The notes: a model not told the origin generated them from the letters alone. A stretch of 8,899 nucleotides of DNA from an uncultured Bacillota bacterium (GCA_946638265.1 CAMPBN010000038.1:1-8899), one strand, 5' to 3'; positions 1-5,956 are shown, counted from the stretch's first letter. Numbers and translations are program-made.

Positions 1-1861
1 CTTCGCCCGAGATACCTGTCGGATAGCCTCTGCCATCCCATTTTTCGTGGTGGTACTTGGCCATATCTCTGGCATCTTCCAGGAAGTCGGAATTCGGCAC
101 CTGGCGTATAACGCGGTTGATGATCTCTTCGCCCTCCGATGTGTGGCTCTTCATCACCGCAAATTCGTCATCGTCCAGCTTGCCCGGCTTGTTCAGCACT
201 GCATCCGGTACCGCGATCTTGCCAATGTCGTGGAGCGGCGCAGAGTGTTCTACATCCGCAATGTATTCGTCAGTCAAAATATCCGTATGATATCCCATTC
301 TGCGCAGGGAAAGCATGATTTCCTTCGCATAAGCTGCAGTCTTACGTACATGTGCACCGGTATTTTTGTCCCGGCTTTCCACCATATCCGCGAGAACCAG
401 TACCAAAGCGTTTTGCAGCTTTTGGATGGTTGCGGATTTTTTCTCGATTTCTTCGATGTAGTTGGCCGTGTCATGTGTCATCTTGCAAATGGAGTGGTAG
501 AAATTTTCCACCTCGTCTCCCGTGACAATGCCCAGGTCTTCCATGCGCTCGATACCTTTTTGAATATCCGCATCCGAATGGTTGGCAAAGATATTGGTAC
601 AAAGCGCCATAGCGTTGATCGGCAGCACAATATTATATTCAGTCACCCAGAATCCCACTGTCAGCACCAGAATGAAGAACCCCAAGAACAGGAATATCAT
701 CTGGATGAAGAAGGAACGGGCATTTTTCTCAAGGTCCGTCATGGAAATGTCCACAGCCGCATAACATACGCATTTTCCACTGTCATTAAACACCGGGCAA
801 TATGCTGTCATCAGCCAGCCGTAGGTCTCGTTGGAGATGATCGGTGGAATGCGGTTTCCTGCCAAAAGATCCGGAACATATTGTCTGAAAGCGTTGTCAA
901 ACGGGATGACGGTCCCGGGCTCGCTCCCTTCCGTCTCTTCCGTATCCACGTCAAATACCACATGACATCCGTCTTCCATGATCTTGTATGCATATACATA
1001 TTGCAACTCATCCGAACTCTTCCGAAGAGCCGTGAGATGCTTTTTGGTTTCGTCATATCCGATGGCGCTGTAGCCCTCTTCCAGGAAGGTGTCCACCTTG
1101 TTGCCGTTAATCAGCTCCGCTGCCGCCTCAGCCATACCTTCGGCCCAATGAATTCTGTCATTTTCAGTGGCGTCTTTGTAGAGAATATAGCTGATAGACG
1201 TAGCTGCGGCACCGATAGCCAGCATAGCCACCACCAGCATGGCCATGGTCTTGGTACGAATGGAGACCACTCTCGGCTCGATGGGTTTCATTTCTTTGAC
1301 CATCTCTTTTGAGATCGGATTTTGGTACCAGGTCTGGAATTTGATCTTGTCCCGAAGCTTTTCAGGGAAGGCACGCAAAGCCACCAGGCAGACAGCCGTG
1401 GTAATAATCTTGTCCACAAAATCTATCAGCAGGTCGTTGAAAATGCCGTGGGTGGCAAAGCCTTCCAGATACATCGGCAGCAAGCCGCCTATTCCTCCTC
1501 CGATGGCAGTCAGTACTATGACAAACATCGGTATGGTGAGGATGGAACGCAGCCAGCCTTTTTGATACATAAATCTTGAAACTACGGCGATCAAAACGTT
1601 CAGGACTCCGTAGTAAAGCTCTGTGCTGGCCCAAATGCCGTTTATCATATTGGTGAACAGGCCCACCAGAATGCCCGGCAGATATCCGCCAAACACCGCG
1701 CAAAGTACGGTGCCCACGGTATCCAGGTACACGTACAAACCCGCCACATCCGCAATCCTGCTGAGTACAACGTTCAGCGCCAGGCAAAAAACGCTAAAGC
1801 CGATAACGCCCGACATGCGGTAATTCTTCACCTTTTGCAGGTCTTCTTCCCATTTAGTCAT
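1..1861 (-). CDS. Membrane sensor protein with C-terminal HD-GYP domain, cut by left edge
   Basis: Open from the ATG at 1861 to the window edge (620 residues, no stop seen). In order: an N-terminal block of about five hydrophobic segments (residues about 17-36, 46-75, 83-99, 103-128, 144-165), another membrane helix at 204-226, a probably extracytoplasmic Cache-like sensor region (about 230-380), a last membrane helix (383-406), a HAMP-like linker and short coiled coil (407-485), then the HD-GYP domain. Visible HD-GYP residues are H504, H539, the HD pair H544/D545 in LHDIGKIAVPD, H573, and HHEKWDGRGYP at 604-614 with GYP at 612-614. Proteins of this family usually hydrolyse cyclic di-GMP at a di- or tri-iron site; that activity is inferred here. 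The end of the domain lies outside the window. A GGGAAAGGG purine run 6 nt before the ATG can serve as ribosome binding site. The gene has its own promoter and seems independent of the upstream cassette. The ligand sensed is unknown. Confidence 0.93.
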   Translation of the reverse strand, partial: MTKWEEDLQKVKNYRMSGVIGFSVFCLALNVVLSRIADVAGLYVYLDTVGTVLCAVFGGYLPGILVGLFTNMINGIWASTELYYGVLNVLIAVVSRFMYQKGWLRSILTIPMFVIVLTAIGGGIGGLLPMYLEGFATHGIFNDLLIDFVDKIITTAVCLVALRAFPEKLRDKIKFQTWYQNPISKEMVKEMKPIEPRVVSIRTKTMAMLVVAMLAIGAAATSISYILYKDATENDRIHWAEGMAEAAAELINGNKVDTFLEEGYSAIGYDETKKHLTALRKSSDELQYVYAYKIMEDGCHVVFDVDTEETEGSEPGTVIPFDNAFRQYVPDLLAGNRIPPIISNETYGWLMTAYCPVFNDSGKCVCYAAVDISMTDLEKNARSFFIQMIFLFLGFFILVLTVGFWVTEYNIVLPINAMALCTNIFANHSDADIQKGIERMEDLGIVTGDEVENFYHSICKMTHDTANYIEEIEKKSATIQKLQNALVLVLADMVESRDKNTGAHVRKTAAYAKEIMLSLRRMGYHTDILTDEYIADVEHSAPLHDIGKIAVPDAVLNKPGKLDDDEFAVMKSHTSEGEEIINRVIRQVPNSDFLEDARDMAKYHHEKWDGRGYPTGISGE

Positions 1862-1905
1862 AATATACCCTTTCCCGTCACAAGTCGCTCCAATACCCAA
1901 GTTCT

Positions 1906-1934
1906 ATAATATCACTTTGCCTGCGGGAAGTGAA
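1906..1934 (-). promoter_or_regulatory. Putative sigma-A promoter of the HD-GYP gene
   Basis: On the minus strand, TTCACT (1929-1934) and TATTAT (1906-1911) are separated by exactly 17 bp, and TG precedes the -10 by one base (extended -10). Transcription would start near 1899 and give a leader of about 38 nt to the ATG at 1861. It lies downstream of the 51-bp-period palindromes, so the HD-GYP gene need not depend on read-through from the antitoxin gene. Based on sequence match only. Confidence 0.6.
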
Positions 1935-1966
1935 TATTTTTTCAAAATTTCGGCAATACTGCGCCT

Positions 1967-2077
1967 CTTATTTCAAAAAGTCCATAGTTTTTGAAATAAG
2001 AATCCGAATTTCGATTCCTTATTTCAAAAAGTCGGCAGTTTCTGAAATAACCACCGACTTTCATGCTCCTTATTTCA
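1967..2077. repeat. Palindromic repeats with exact 51-bp period
   Basis: CTTATTTCA occurs at 1967, 2018 and 2069, an exact 51-bp period. Unit A (1967-2000) is a perfect 13-bp inverted repeat with an 8-nt loop, GTCCATAG. Unit B (2019-2050) is a 12-bp inverted repeat with one mismatch and an 8-nt loop, GTCGGCAG. The third unit has only the left arm, and that arm contains the TAA stop of the antitoxin/metallopeptidase gene. The 18-nt segment between A and B is itself nearly palindromic. No run of T follows the stems, so they are not typical terminators. They may be a dispersed palindromic element or protein-binding sites upstream of the HD-GYP promoter; I cannot tell which. Confidence 0.8.
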
Positions 2078-2951
2078 TTTTTTCCTTTGCCCAGGCATCT
2101 GCAGCTTTCTCATCTTCCTCCGTGGTGCCGCCAAGGCGGTTTACATGGCCCAGGGCAATGTGCGCAAGCTCGTGGAAAAGATCGAAGCTGAATTTATCCG
2201 CTTTTGTTTCGTTCTCCACCATGCCCAATACTATTTTATTTCCGTCTGCAAACGCTGCTCCATGCAACCGAAGCCCCTTCAGCCGTGGTAGAAATACCAG
2301 GGCTATTCCAAACCCCGCCAGGCATTCCTTCAATTCCTTTTCCAATTCCGGCTGAGGCTTGCCTGCTATCTCACGAATTTTCGGCAATGCTTTTTGCATG
2401 CCCTTTATATCCACGGACGCTGTCTGAATCTCGCGTGCTTCCAGCTTCGCTTTCTGCGCCCATGCCAGGAGCGCCATATCGCCTTTTTCCGTGATATCCA
2501 GCCTTCTGCAAGCAATATGTGTAATTTGCTCTTTGCTCAACAGCGAAAGTTCCACCACCTCAAAATATTTTCTGAGGTTCATCGCCTTTTCTCTGGCGAT
2601 TCGTGTCTTCGGCACCCAACCCAGATTTGCTATCTCGCTGTAAGGAAAAGTTCGTGCTGTATCCGCATCTGCATCCAAAGCATCTTCTGCTTCAACCTTT
2701 GCTAAATCCTCGCGGTATATAGCCTCAAGCCCATTCCAAAAGTATGCGTGCACACCAAGCACCATCTCCAGCTTTACCGCCATTTCAGGTGTCAGATGAA
2801 CTTCTCCGTTAATCAACTTGCTGATATGTTTTTGAGACATACCCATTCTGGCTGCAAATTCTTTCTGGGTCATCTTTCTCCATTCCAGCTGTTCTTTGAT
2901 GGTCTCCCCAGGTGGCACCGCAAGATATGCTTGTGAGCGACTCCAAACCAT
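2070..2951 (-). CDS. higA: HigA-like antitoxin fused to ImmA/IrrE-type metallopeptidase domain
   Basis: 293 residues. Residues about 12-75 form an XRE/HigA helix-turn-helix: the opening PPGETIKEQLEWRKMTQKEFA and MSQKHISKLINGE are typical of HigA antitoxins. The C-terminal part (about 205-293) resembles ImmA/IrrE (DUF955) Zn-peptidases, with HELAH at 260-264 and a following acidic stretch EEDEKAADAWA that fits the third metal ligand. The middle part is helical and unassigned. The ATG at 2951 is preceded by AGGAGGGG (2956-2963). It lies 26 nt after the HigB toxin gene and very likely shares its promoter. By family knowledge, it should neutralise the toxin and repress the promoter; the peptidase domain might allow induced cleavage. 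The protein ends soon after the metal-binding region, earlier than I expect for such domains, with its stop codon inside a repeat arm, so it may be slightly truncated. Confidence 0.9.
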   Translation of the reverse strand: MVWSRSQAYLAVPPGETIKEQLEWRKMTQKEFAARMGMSQKHISKLINGEVHLTPEMAVKLEMVLGVHAYFWNGLEAIYREDLAKVEAEDALDADADTARTFPYSEIANLGWVPKTRIAREKAMNLRKYFEVVELSLLSKEQITHIACRRLDITEKGDMALLAWAQKAKLEAREIQTASVDIKGMQKALPKIREIAGKPQPELEKELKECLAGFGIALVFLPRLKGLRLHGAAFADGNKIVLGMVENETKADKFSFDLFHELAHIALGHVNRLGGTTEEDEKAADAWAKEKMK

Positions 2952-2977
2952 AGTTCCCCTCCTAAATTTACCTTTAG

Positions 2978-3289
2978 TTAGTGGTAATCCACTATTTCTA
3001 AAATATTTGCTATCTGAATTTCGCCATCTTTTATGAGAAAAACCAATCGATACGGATGAACTAAATCCATAGCGTACTGCCCCTTCCTGTCATTGGTTAG
3101 CGGATGGCACCGTCCCAAATGGAGTTCTATCAGATATTCCACGTTTTTTGCCACTCGAATTTGGCTAACGCAATTCGAAATTTTTACAGCCATTTCATTG
3201 CCATATTTTTTTCTGGCAATCACAGGATCCCTGCAAATCCGCTCAATCCGCTTGTTTTTATATGTAATCTCCAAATCACCACTCCTCAT
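2978..3289 (-). CDS. higB: HigB/RelE-family toxin (killer-protein type)
   Basis: 103 residues, a usual length for this family. It has the features of HigB/plasmid-killer toxins: N-terminal beta strand then helix (LEITYKNKRIERICRDP), the GRCHPLTNDRKGQYAMDL segment with R60, H62, R68 and K69, HPYRLVF at 78-84, and the characteristic C-terminal EIVDYH. Such toxins are ribosome-dependent mRNA endonucleases; activity here is inferred. The ATG at 3289 has AGAGG 7 nt upstream, but that site lies inside an operator repeat. An in-frame TTG at 3274 has a better AGGAG 7 nt upstream and would start the protein as LEITYKNK, closer to where many relatives begin, so the true start is uncertain. The gene is followed 26 nt later by the HigA-like antitoxin gene, the toxin-first order usual for higBA. 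Confidence 0.9.
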   Translation of the reverse strand: MRSGDLEITYKNKRIERICRDPVIARKKYGNEMAVKISNCVSQIRVAKNVEYLIELHLGRCHPLTNDRKGQYAMDLVHPYRLVFLIKDGEIQIANILEIVDYH

Positions 3290-3311
3290 CGATTTACCTC
3301 TGAGGTTAATT
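3289..3311. promoter_or_regulatory. Proximal higBA operator (23-bp repeat copy 1)
   Basis: A 23-bp sequence identical to that at 3346-3368. Its core, ACCTCTGAGGT, is a palindrome around one central base. It covers the predicted transcription start and the AGAGG ribosome binding site of the toxin gene and reaches the A of its ATG, so a bound protein would block both transcription and promoter clearance. The HigA-like antitoxin is the most likely ligand (inference). A degenerate half copy may exist at 2966-2973, before the antitoxin gene. Confidence 0.75.
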
Positions 3312-3312
3312 T

Positions 3313-3341
3313 ATATTAACAATTTTGCGTCTGTTTGTCAA
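3313..3341 (-). promoter_or_regulatory. Putative sigma-A promoter of higBA
   Basis: On the minus strand, a perfect TTGACA -35 (3336-3341) and TAATAT -10 (3313-3318) are 17 bp apart, and the -10 is preceded by TGT (extended -10). The start would be near 3306, inside the proximal operator. The promoter sits exactly between two identical 23-bp repeats, the classic arrangement for a self-repressed toxin-antitoxin operon. Confidence 0.8.
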
Positions 3342-3345
3342 TATT

Positions 3346-3368
3346 TCGATTTACCTCTGAGGTTAATT
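3346..3368. promoter_or_regulatory. Distal higBA operator (23-bp repeat copy 2)
   Basis: Second exact copy of the 23-bp repeat, 57 bp from the first, lying just upstream of the TTGACA -35 box. It also contains the TAA stop codon (3363-3365) of the small helix-turn-helix gene, so operator and coding end overlap. The palindromic core ACCTCTGAGGT is shared. Confidence 0.75.
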
Positions 3369-3557
3369 CATATCCTTTTTCAGTTTCTCCAATTCCAGCT
3401 GATACGCTATCATTCTCGGAATATACTCCGGCGGAGTGCGCCTGCCCGCCTCCCAATCCTCCAATGTCCTCACCGGAATCCCCGTGTGCTTGGAGAATTC
3501 ACTCCGATTCTCCCCCACGCTTTCTCTAAGTTCTCTTATTTTTTCCGCTGTGCTCAT
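3363..3557 (-). CDS. Small helix-turn-helix DNA-binding protein (64 aa)
   Basis: Starts at ATG 3557, chosen because GGAGGT (3564-3569) lies 6 nt upstream; an upstream in-frame ATG at 3632 would lie above the promoter and has no ribosome binding site. The 64 residues consist almost wholly of an XRE-like helix-turn-helix: AEKIRELRESVGENRSEFSKH, then GIPVRTLEDWEAGRRTPPEY as recognition region, then a short charged helix. Such small proteins are common in Clostridia, often beside toxin-antitoxin genes. It has its own promoter with two palindromic operators, suggesting autorepression. It is followed 73 nt later by higB under a second promoter. It could be a third, regulatory component of the cassette, or merely a neighbour; the sequence does not decide. 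Confidence 0.8.
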   Translation of the reverse strand: MSTAEKIRELRESVGENRSEFSKHTGIPVRTLEDWEAGRRTPPEYIPRMIAYQLELEKLKKDMN

Positions 3558-3567
3558 CCGTATACCT

Positions 3568-3581
3568 CCACGCGCTGCGTT
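3568..3581. promoter_or_regulatory. Proximal operator of the small HTH gene
   Basis: CCACGCGCTGCGTT on the plus strand, matching CCACGC-N3-GCGTT at 3613-3626 at every base except the central three. The core ACGC-N3-GCGT is a palindrome. It lies between the predicted start of transcription and the GGAGGT ribosome binding site and overlaps the latter by two bases. Autorepression by the 64-residue protein is an inference. Confidence 0.65.
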
Positions 3582-3591
3582 AATTTTCCTC

Positions 3592-3620
3592 ATTATATCA
3601 TATCCGCTACATCCACGCAA
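3592..3620 (-). promoter_or_regulatory. Putative sigma-A promoter of the small HTH gene
   Basis: On the minus strand, TTGCGT (3615-3620) and a perfect TATAAT (3592-3597) are 17 bp apart, with TGA just before the -10 (extended -10). Transcription would start near 3585, giving a leader of about 28 nt. The -35 box is contained in the distal ACGC-N3-GCGT operator. Confidence 0.75.
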
Positions 3621-3626
3621 CGCGTT
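3613..3626. promoter_or_regulatory. Distal operator of the small HTH gene
   Basis: CCACGCAACGCGTT on the plus strand, 45 bp from its partner at 3568-3581. It covers the -35 box, so a bound repressor would occlude RNA polymerase. It differs in sequence from the 23-bp higBA operator, so two different recognition motifs are used within 350 bp. Confidence 0.65.
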
Positions 3627-3661
3627 GAGCACATTTTTTTATGACAAGCGGGGCGCTATCA

Positions 3662-3746
3662 GGGTAGCAGAGACCGTTGCGGGTAGCCGGCACTTAGCGA
3701 TTTGCGAGCGTAAGCGAAGCAAGAGCTTAGGGGTAGCCGGCATTTA
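3662..3746. repeat. Short direct repeats, possible intergenic repetitive element
   Basis: GGGTAGCCGGCA followed by YTTA occurs at 3681-3696 and 3731-3746, exactly 50 bp apart, and a shorter copy GGGTAGC is at 3662. Between the long copies is a GCGAGCGTAAGCGAAGCAAG segment, the kind of purine/GC-alternating sequence seen in dispersed intergenic repeats. No coding frame is apparent. This stretch separates the arg operon terminator from the promoter of the small HTH gene. Confidence 0.5.
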
Positions 3747-3781
3747 AAAAGGAAAAGGCAGTGCTCGCGGCACCGCCTTTT
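3746..3781 (-). terminator. Rho-independent terminator of the arg operon
   Basis: On the minus strand, AAAAGGCGGTGC, a 5-nt loop CGCGA, and GCACTGCCTTTT form a 12-bp stem with one G-U pair, followed by CC and TTTTT (3746-3750). It lies 44 nt after the argD stop codon. Because the stem has A/T ends on both sides, it may also stop plus-strand transcripts. Confidence 0.88.
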
Positions 3782-3824
3782 AGCCTTATATATGTGGATT
3801 TATTCTTGTAATCGGAGAAATTAA

Positions 3825-5048
3825 TTACCAGCCAAGCTTGGTCATAGCATCGTCAACAGCCTTAACAACGATGTCGATTTCTTCCTTGCCTACGATGAGA
3901 GGTGGAACGAAACGGAGTACGTTGCCTGCTGTGTTGTTGATGAGAACGTTGCTGTCCTTGAAGCAAGCGTCAACTACAGGTGCACCGGATTCCTTGGTGA
4001 GCTCGATACCGTTGATCATGCCCATACCTCTGATTTCCTTGATTGCGCCAGGGTGGTTCTTCTGAATAACGTCCTTCATCTGCTGGCGGAAGTATTCACC
4101 CATCTTAGCAGCATTGTCGATAACGCCTTCGTTGATCATTACGTCCAGAGTGGTTGCAGCCAGTGCGCAAGCCAGAGGGCCGCCTGCAAATGTGGAGCCG
4201 TGAGTTCCCGGAGTGAGAACCTTGGTAGCTTCGCCGCGAGCGCATACAGCACCGATAGGAACACCGGAGCCCAGAGCCTTGGCCATTGAGCAAGTATCAG
4301 GTTCTACGCCGTAGTTCTGGTGAGCGAAGAGCTTACCTGTACGACCGGAACCAACCTGCACTTCGTCGAACATGAGCAGGATGTCGTTGTCGTCGCAGAG
4401 CTTGCGGAGTCCTTCGAGGAATTCCTTGCTTGCAGGTCTTACACCGCCTTCACCCTGTACAGGCTCAGTCAGGATAGCGCATACGTATTCGTCCATGAGA
4501 GCCTTAACGGAGTCGAGGTTGTTGAATTCAGCATATCTGAAACCTGTAGGGAGTGGTTCGAAATATCTGTGAACGCCATACTGGCCTGTAGCTGTACAAG
4601 TTGCCAGTGTACGACCGTGGAAAGATCTCTTCATAGTGATAACTACGAATCTTTCAGGATGACCGTGGTCCTTGGCATACTTTCTTGCCAGCTTGATCTG
4701 ACCTTCGTTGGCTTCTGCACCAGAGTTTGCGAAGAGCACTCTGTCGAAGCAGGAGTTTTCTACGATCAGCTTTGCAGTCTGAACTGCAGGCTCGTTGTAG
4801 AAGTAGTTGGAGCAGTGGAGAATAGTCTCAGCTCTTTCTTCAAGGCACTTCTTGATGGCAGGGTGGCAGTGGCCGAGGCCGTTTACTGCGATACCGCCGA
4901 TGAAGTCGAGGTACTTGTTGCCGTCCTTATCAAATACATAAGCGCCTTCTCCTCTTTCGATGGAAAGTGGCATACGAACGTGGTTTCCATAAAGGTACTT
5001 ATCGCCGTTTTCGATAACTTCTTTGTTTGTCTTAAACTTCTGGATCAT
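3825..5048 (-). CDS. argD: Acetylornithine aminotransferase
   Basis: 407 residues, normal for this PLP enzyme (class-III aminotransferase), which converts N-acetylglutamate semialdehyde and glutamate to N-acetylornithine and 2-oxoglutarate. Visible motifs: SGAEANEGQIKLARKYA at 109-125 (cofactor phosphate site), SFHGRT at 142-147, FDEVQVGSGRTGK at 227-239 with D228 contacting the pyridine nitrogen, and MAKALGSGVPIGA at 255-267 with K257 as Schiff-base lysine; HGSTFAGGPLA follows at 283. The N-terminal YGNHVRMPLSIERGEGAYVFD is typical of ArgD rather than of GABA or ornithine aminotransferases. The ATG at 5048 is backed by AGGAGGA (5055-5061). It is the last gene of the operon, 62 nt after argB, and is followed by a terminator. 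Like other ArgD enzymes it might also serve in lysine synthesis (not shown here). Confidence 0.97.
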   Translation of the reverse strand: MIQKFKTNKEVIENGDKYLYGNHVRMPLSIERGEGAYVFDKDGNKYLDFIGGIAVNGLGHCHPAIKKCLEERAETILHCSNYFYNEPAVQTAKLIVENSCFDRVLFANSGAEANEGQIKLARKYAKDHGHPERFVVITMKRSFHGRTLATCTATGQYGVHRYFEPLPTGFRYAEFNNLDSVKALMDEYVCAILTEPVQGEGGVRPASKEFLEGLRKLCDDNDILLMFDEVQVGSGRTGKLFAHQNYGVEPDTCSMAKALGSGVPIGAVCARGEATKVLTPGTHGSTFAGGPLACALAATTLDVMINEGVIDNAAKMGEYFRQQMKDVIQKNHPGAIKEIRGMGMINGIELTKESGAPVVDACFKDSNVLINNTAGNVLRFVPPLIVGKEEIDIVVKAVDDAMTKLGW

Positions 5049-5110
5049 TTGAAATCCTCCTAATTATTTATCAGTTTTACTAAGAAATAAAATGTAATGA
5101 AAAACTTATT

Positions 5111-5956
5111 TTACCATTTAATGCCTTCGCTCTCCTGAGCTGTGCCGATGGTTGTTCCCAGCTTTTCGGTGAAAGCGTCCATAATCACGTGAGGTCTGCG
5201 ACCGTCGATGATGTTAACGCTGGTTACACCGTCATTGATAGCCTGTACGCAGCAGTCTACCTTCGGGATCATGCCGCCGGCGATGGTGCCCTTGTCTTTG
5301 AGAGCCTTTACGTCCTTGACATTGAGATAGCTGATAACGTCTCTTACCTTGATATCGTTGCAAAGTCCTTCGATATCCGTAAGGAGCATGAACTTTTCAG
5401 CCTTGAGCGCTCCCGCTACCTGGCCTGCAGCGATGTCGCCGTTGATGTTGTAGCTCTGGCCCTTGCCATCAGTGCCGACAGGTGCAATAACCGGAATGAA
5501 ACCTGCATCCAGGATTGCATTGATAGCTTCTGTGTTTACTTTTACTACGTTTCCTACAAAGCCAAGATCTACGTCGGATTTCTGTTTTTCGCAAACCAGC
5601 ATGTTGCCGGATACGCCGGAAAGTCCTACAGCCTTGCCGCCGGCCTTGTTGATCAGGCCCACCAGCTCAGTGTTTACCTGTCCGATAAGAACCATTTCAA
5701 CTACATCAATAACAACGCCTGTAGTCTTGCGCAGACCGTTAACGAATTCAACTTCTGCACCGATCTTTTCGAGCATTCTGTTGATGTTAGGGCCGCCGCC
5801 GTGAGCAAGGATCGGTCTCATTCCCATCTTCTGGAGTGCCACAACGTCTTCAACAACCGCAGCCTTGAGCTCGTCGTTGATCATGGCATTTCCGCCGTAC
5901 TTGATGAGGATGGTCTTCCCCTTGTACTGCTCCATTACCTTTTCTTTATCTGTCAT
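5111..5956 (-). CDS. argB: Acetylglutamate kinase
   Basis: 281 residues from ATG 5956, chosen over an in-frame TTG at 5974 because AAAGGAAA (5964-5971) lies 7 nt before the ATG. The enzyme phosphorylates N-acetylglutamate with ATP, the second step of the pathway. Amino acid kinase motifs are clear: KYGGNAM at 19-25 (ATP phosphate lysine), HGGGP at 52-56, FVNGLRKTT at 71-79 (substrate arginine), NINGDIAAGQVAGAL at 170-184, LLTDIEG at 191-197, and GGMIPKV at 227-233. Only about 12 residues precede GKTILIKYGG, so the extra N-terminal helix that arginine-inhibited hexameric enzymes use is missing or very short, and the C-terminal end (IMDAFTEKLGTTIG) lacks the usual glutamate before FT. This suggests weak arginine feedback, an inference only. 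It sits between argJ (64 nt) and argD (62 nt). Confidence 0.97.
   Translation of the reverse strand: MTDKEKVMEQYKGKTILIKYGGNAMINDELKAAVVEDVVALQKMGMRPILAHGGGPNINRMLEKIGAEVEFVNGLRKTTGVVIDVVEMVLIGQVNTELVGLINKAGGKAVGLSGVSGNMLVCEKQKSDVDLGFVGNVVKVNTEAINAILDAGFIPVIAPVGTDGKGQSYNINGDIAAGQVAGALKAEKFMLLTDIEGLCNDIKVRDVISYLNVKDVKALKDKGTIAGGMIPKVDCCVQAINDGVTSVNIIDGRRPHVIMDAFTEKLGTTIGTAQESEGIKW

Noticed and set aside
47..1312. Long plus-strand open frame of 421 codons.
   Set aside because: It is antisense to the HD-GYP gene, whose motifs are unmistakable on the minus strand; the plus-strand translation shows no family features.
1967..2077. CRISPR array.
   Set aside because: Repeats are hairpins with near-palindromic, non-unique spacers, only two complete units are present, and there are no cas genes.
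3558..3632. Longer form of the small HTH protein starting at ATG 3632.
   Set aside because: The start would lie upstream of the predicted promoter, has no ribosome binding site, and adds 25 residues unlike the family.
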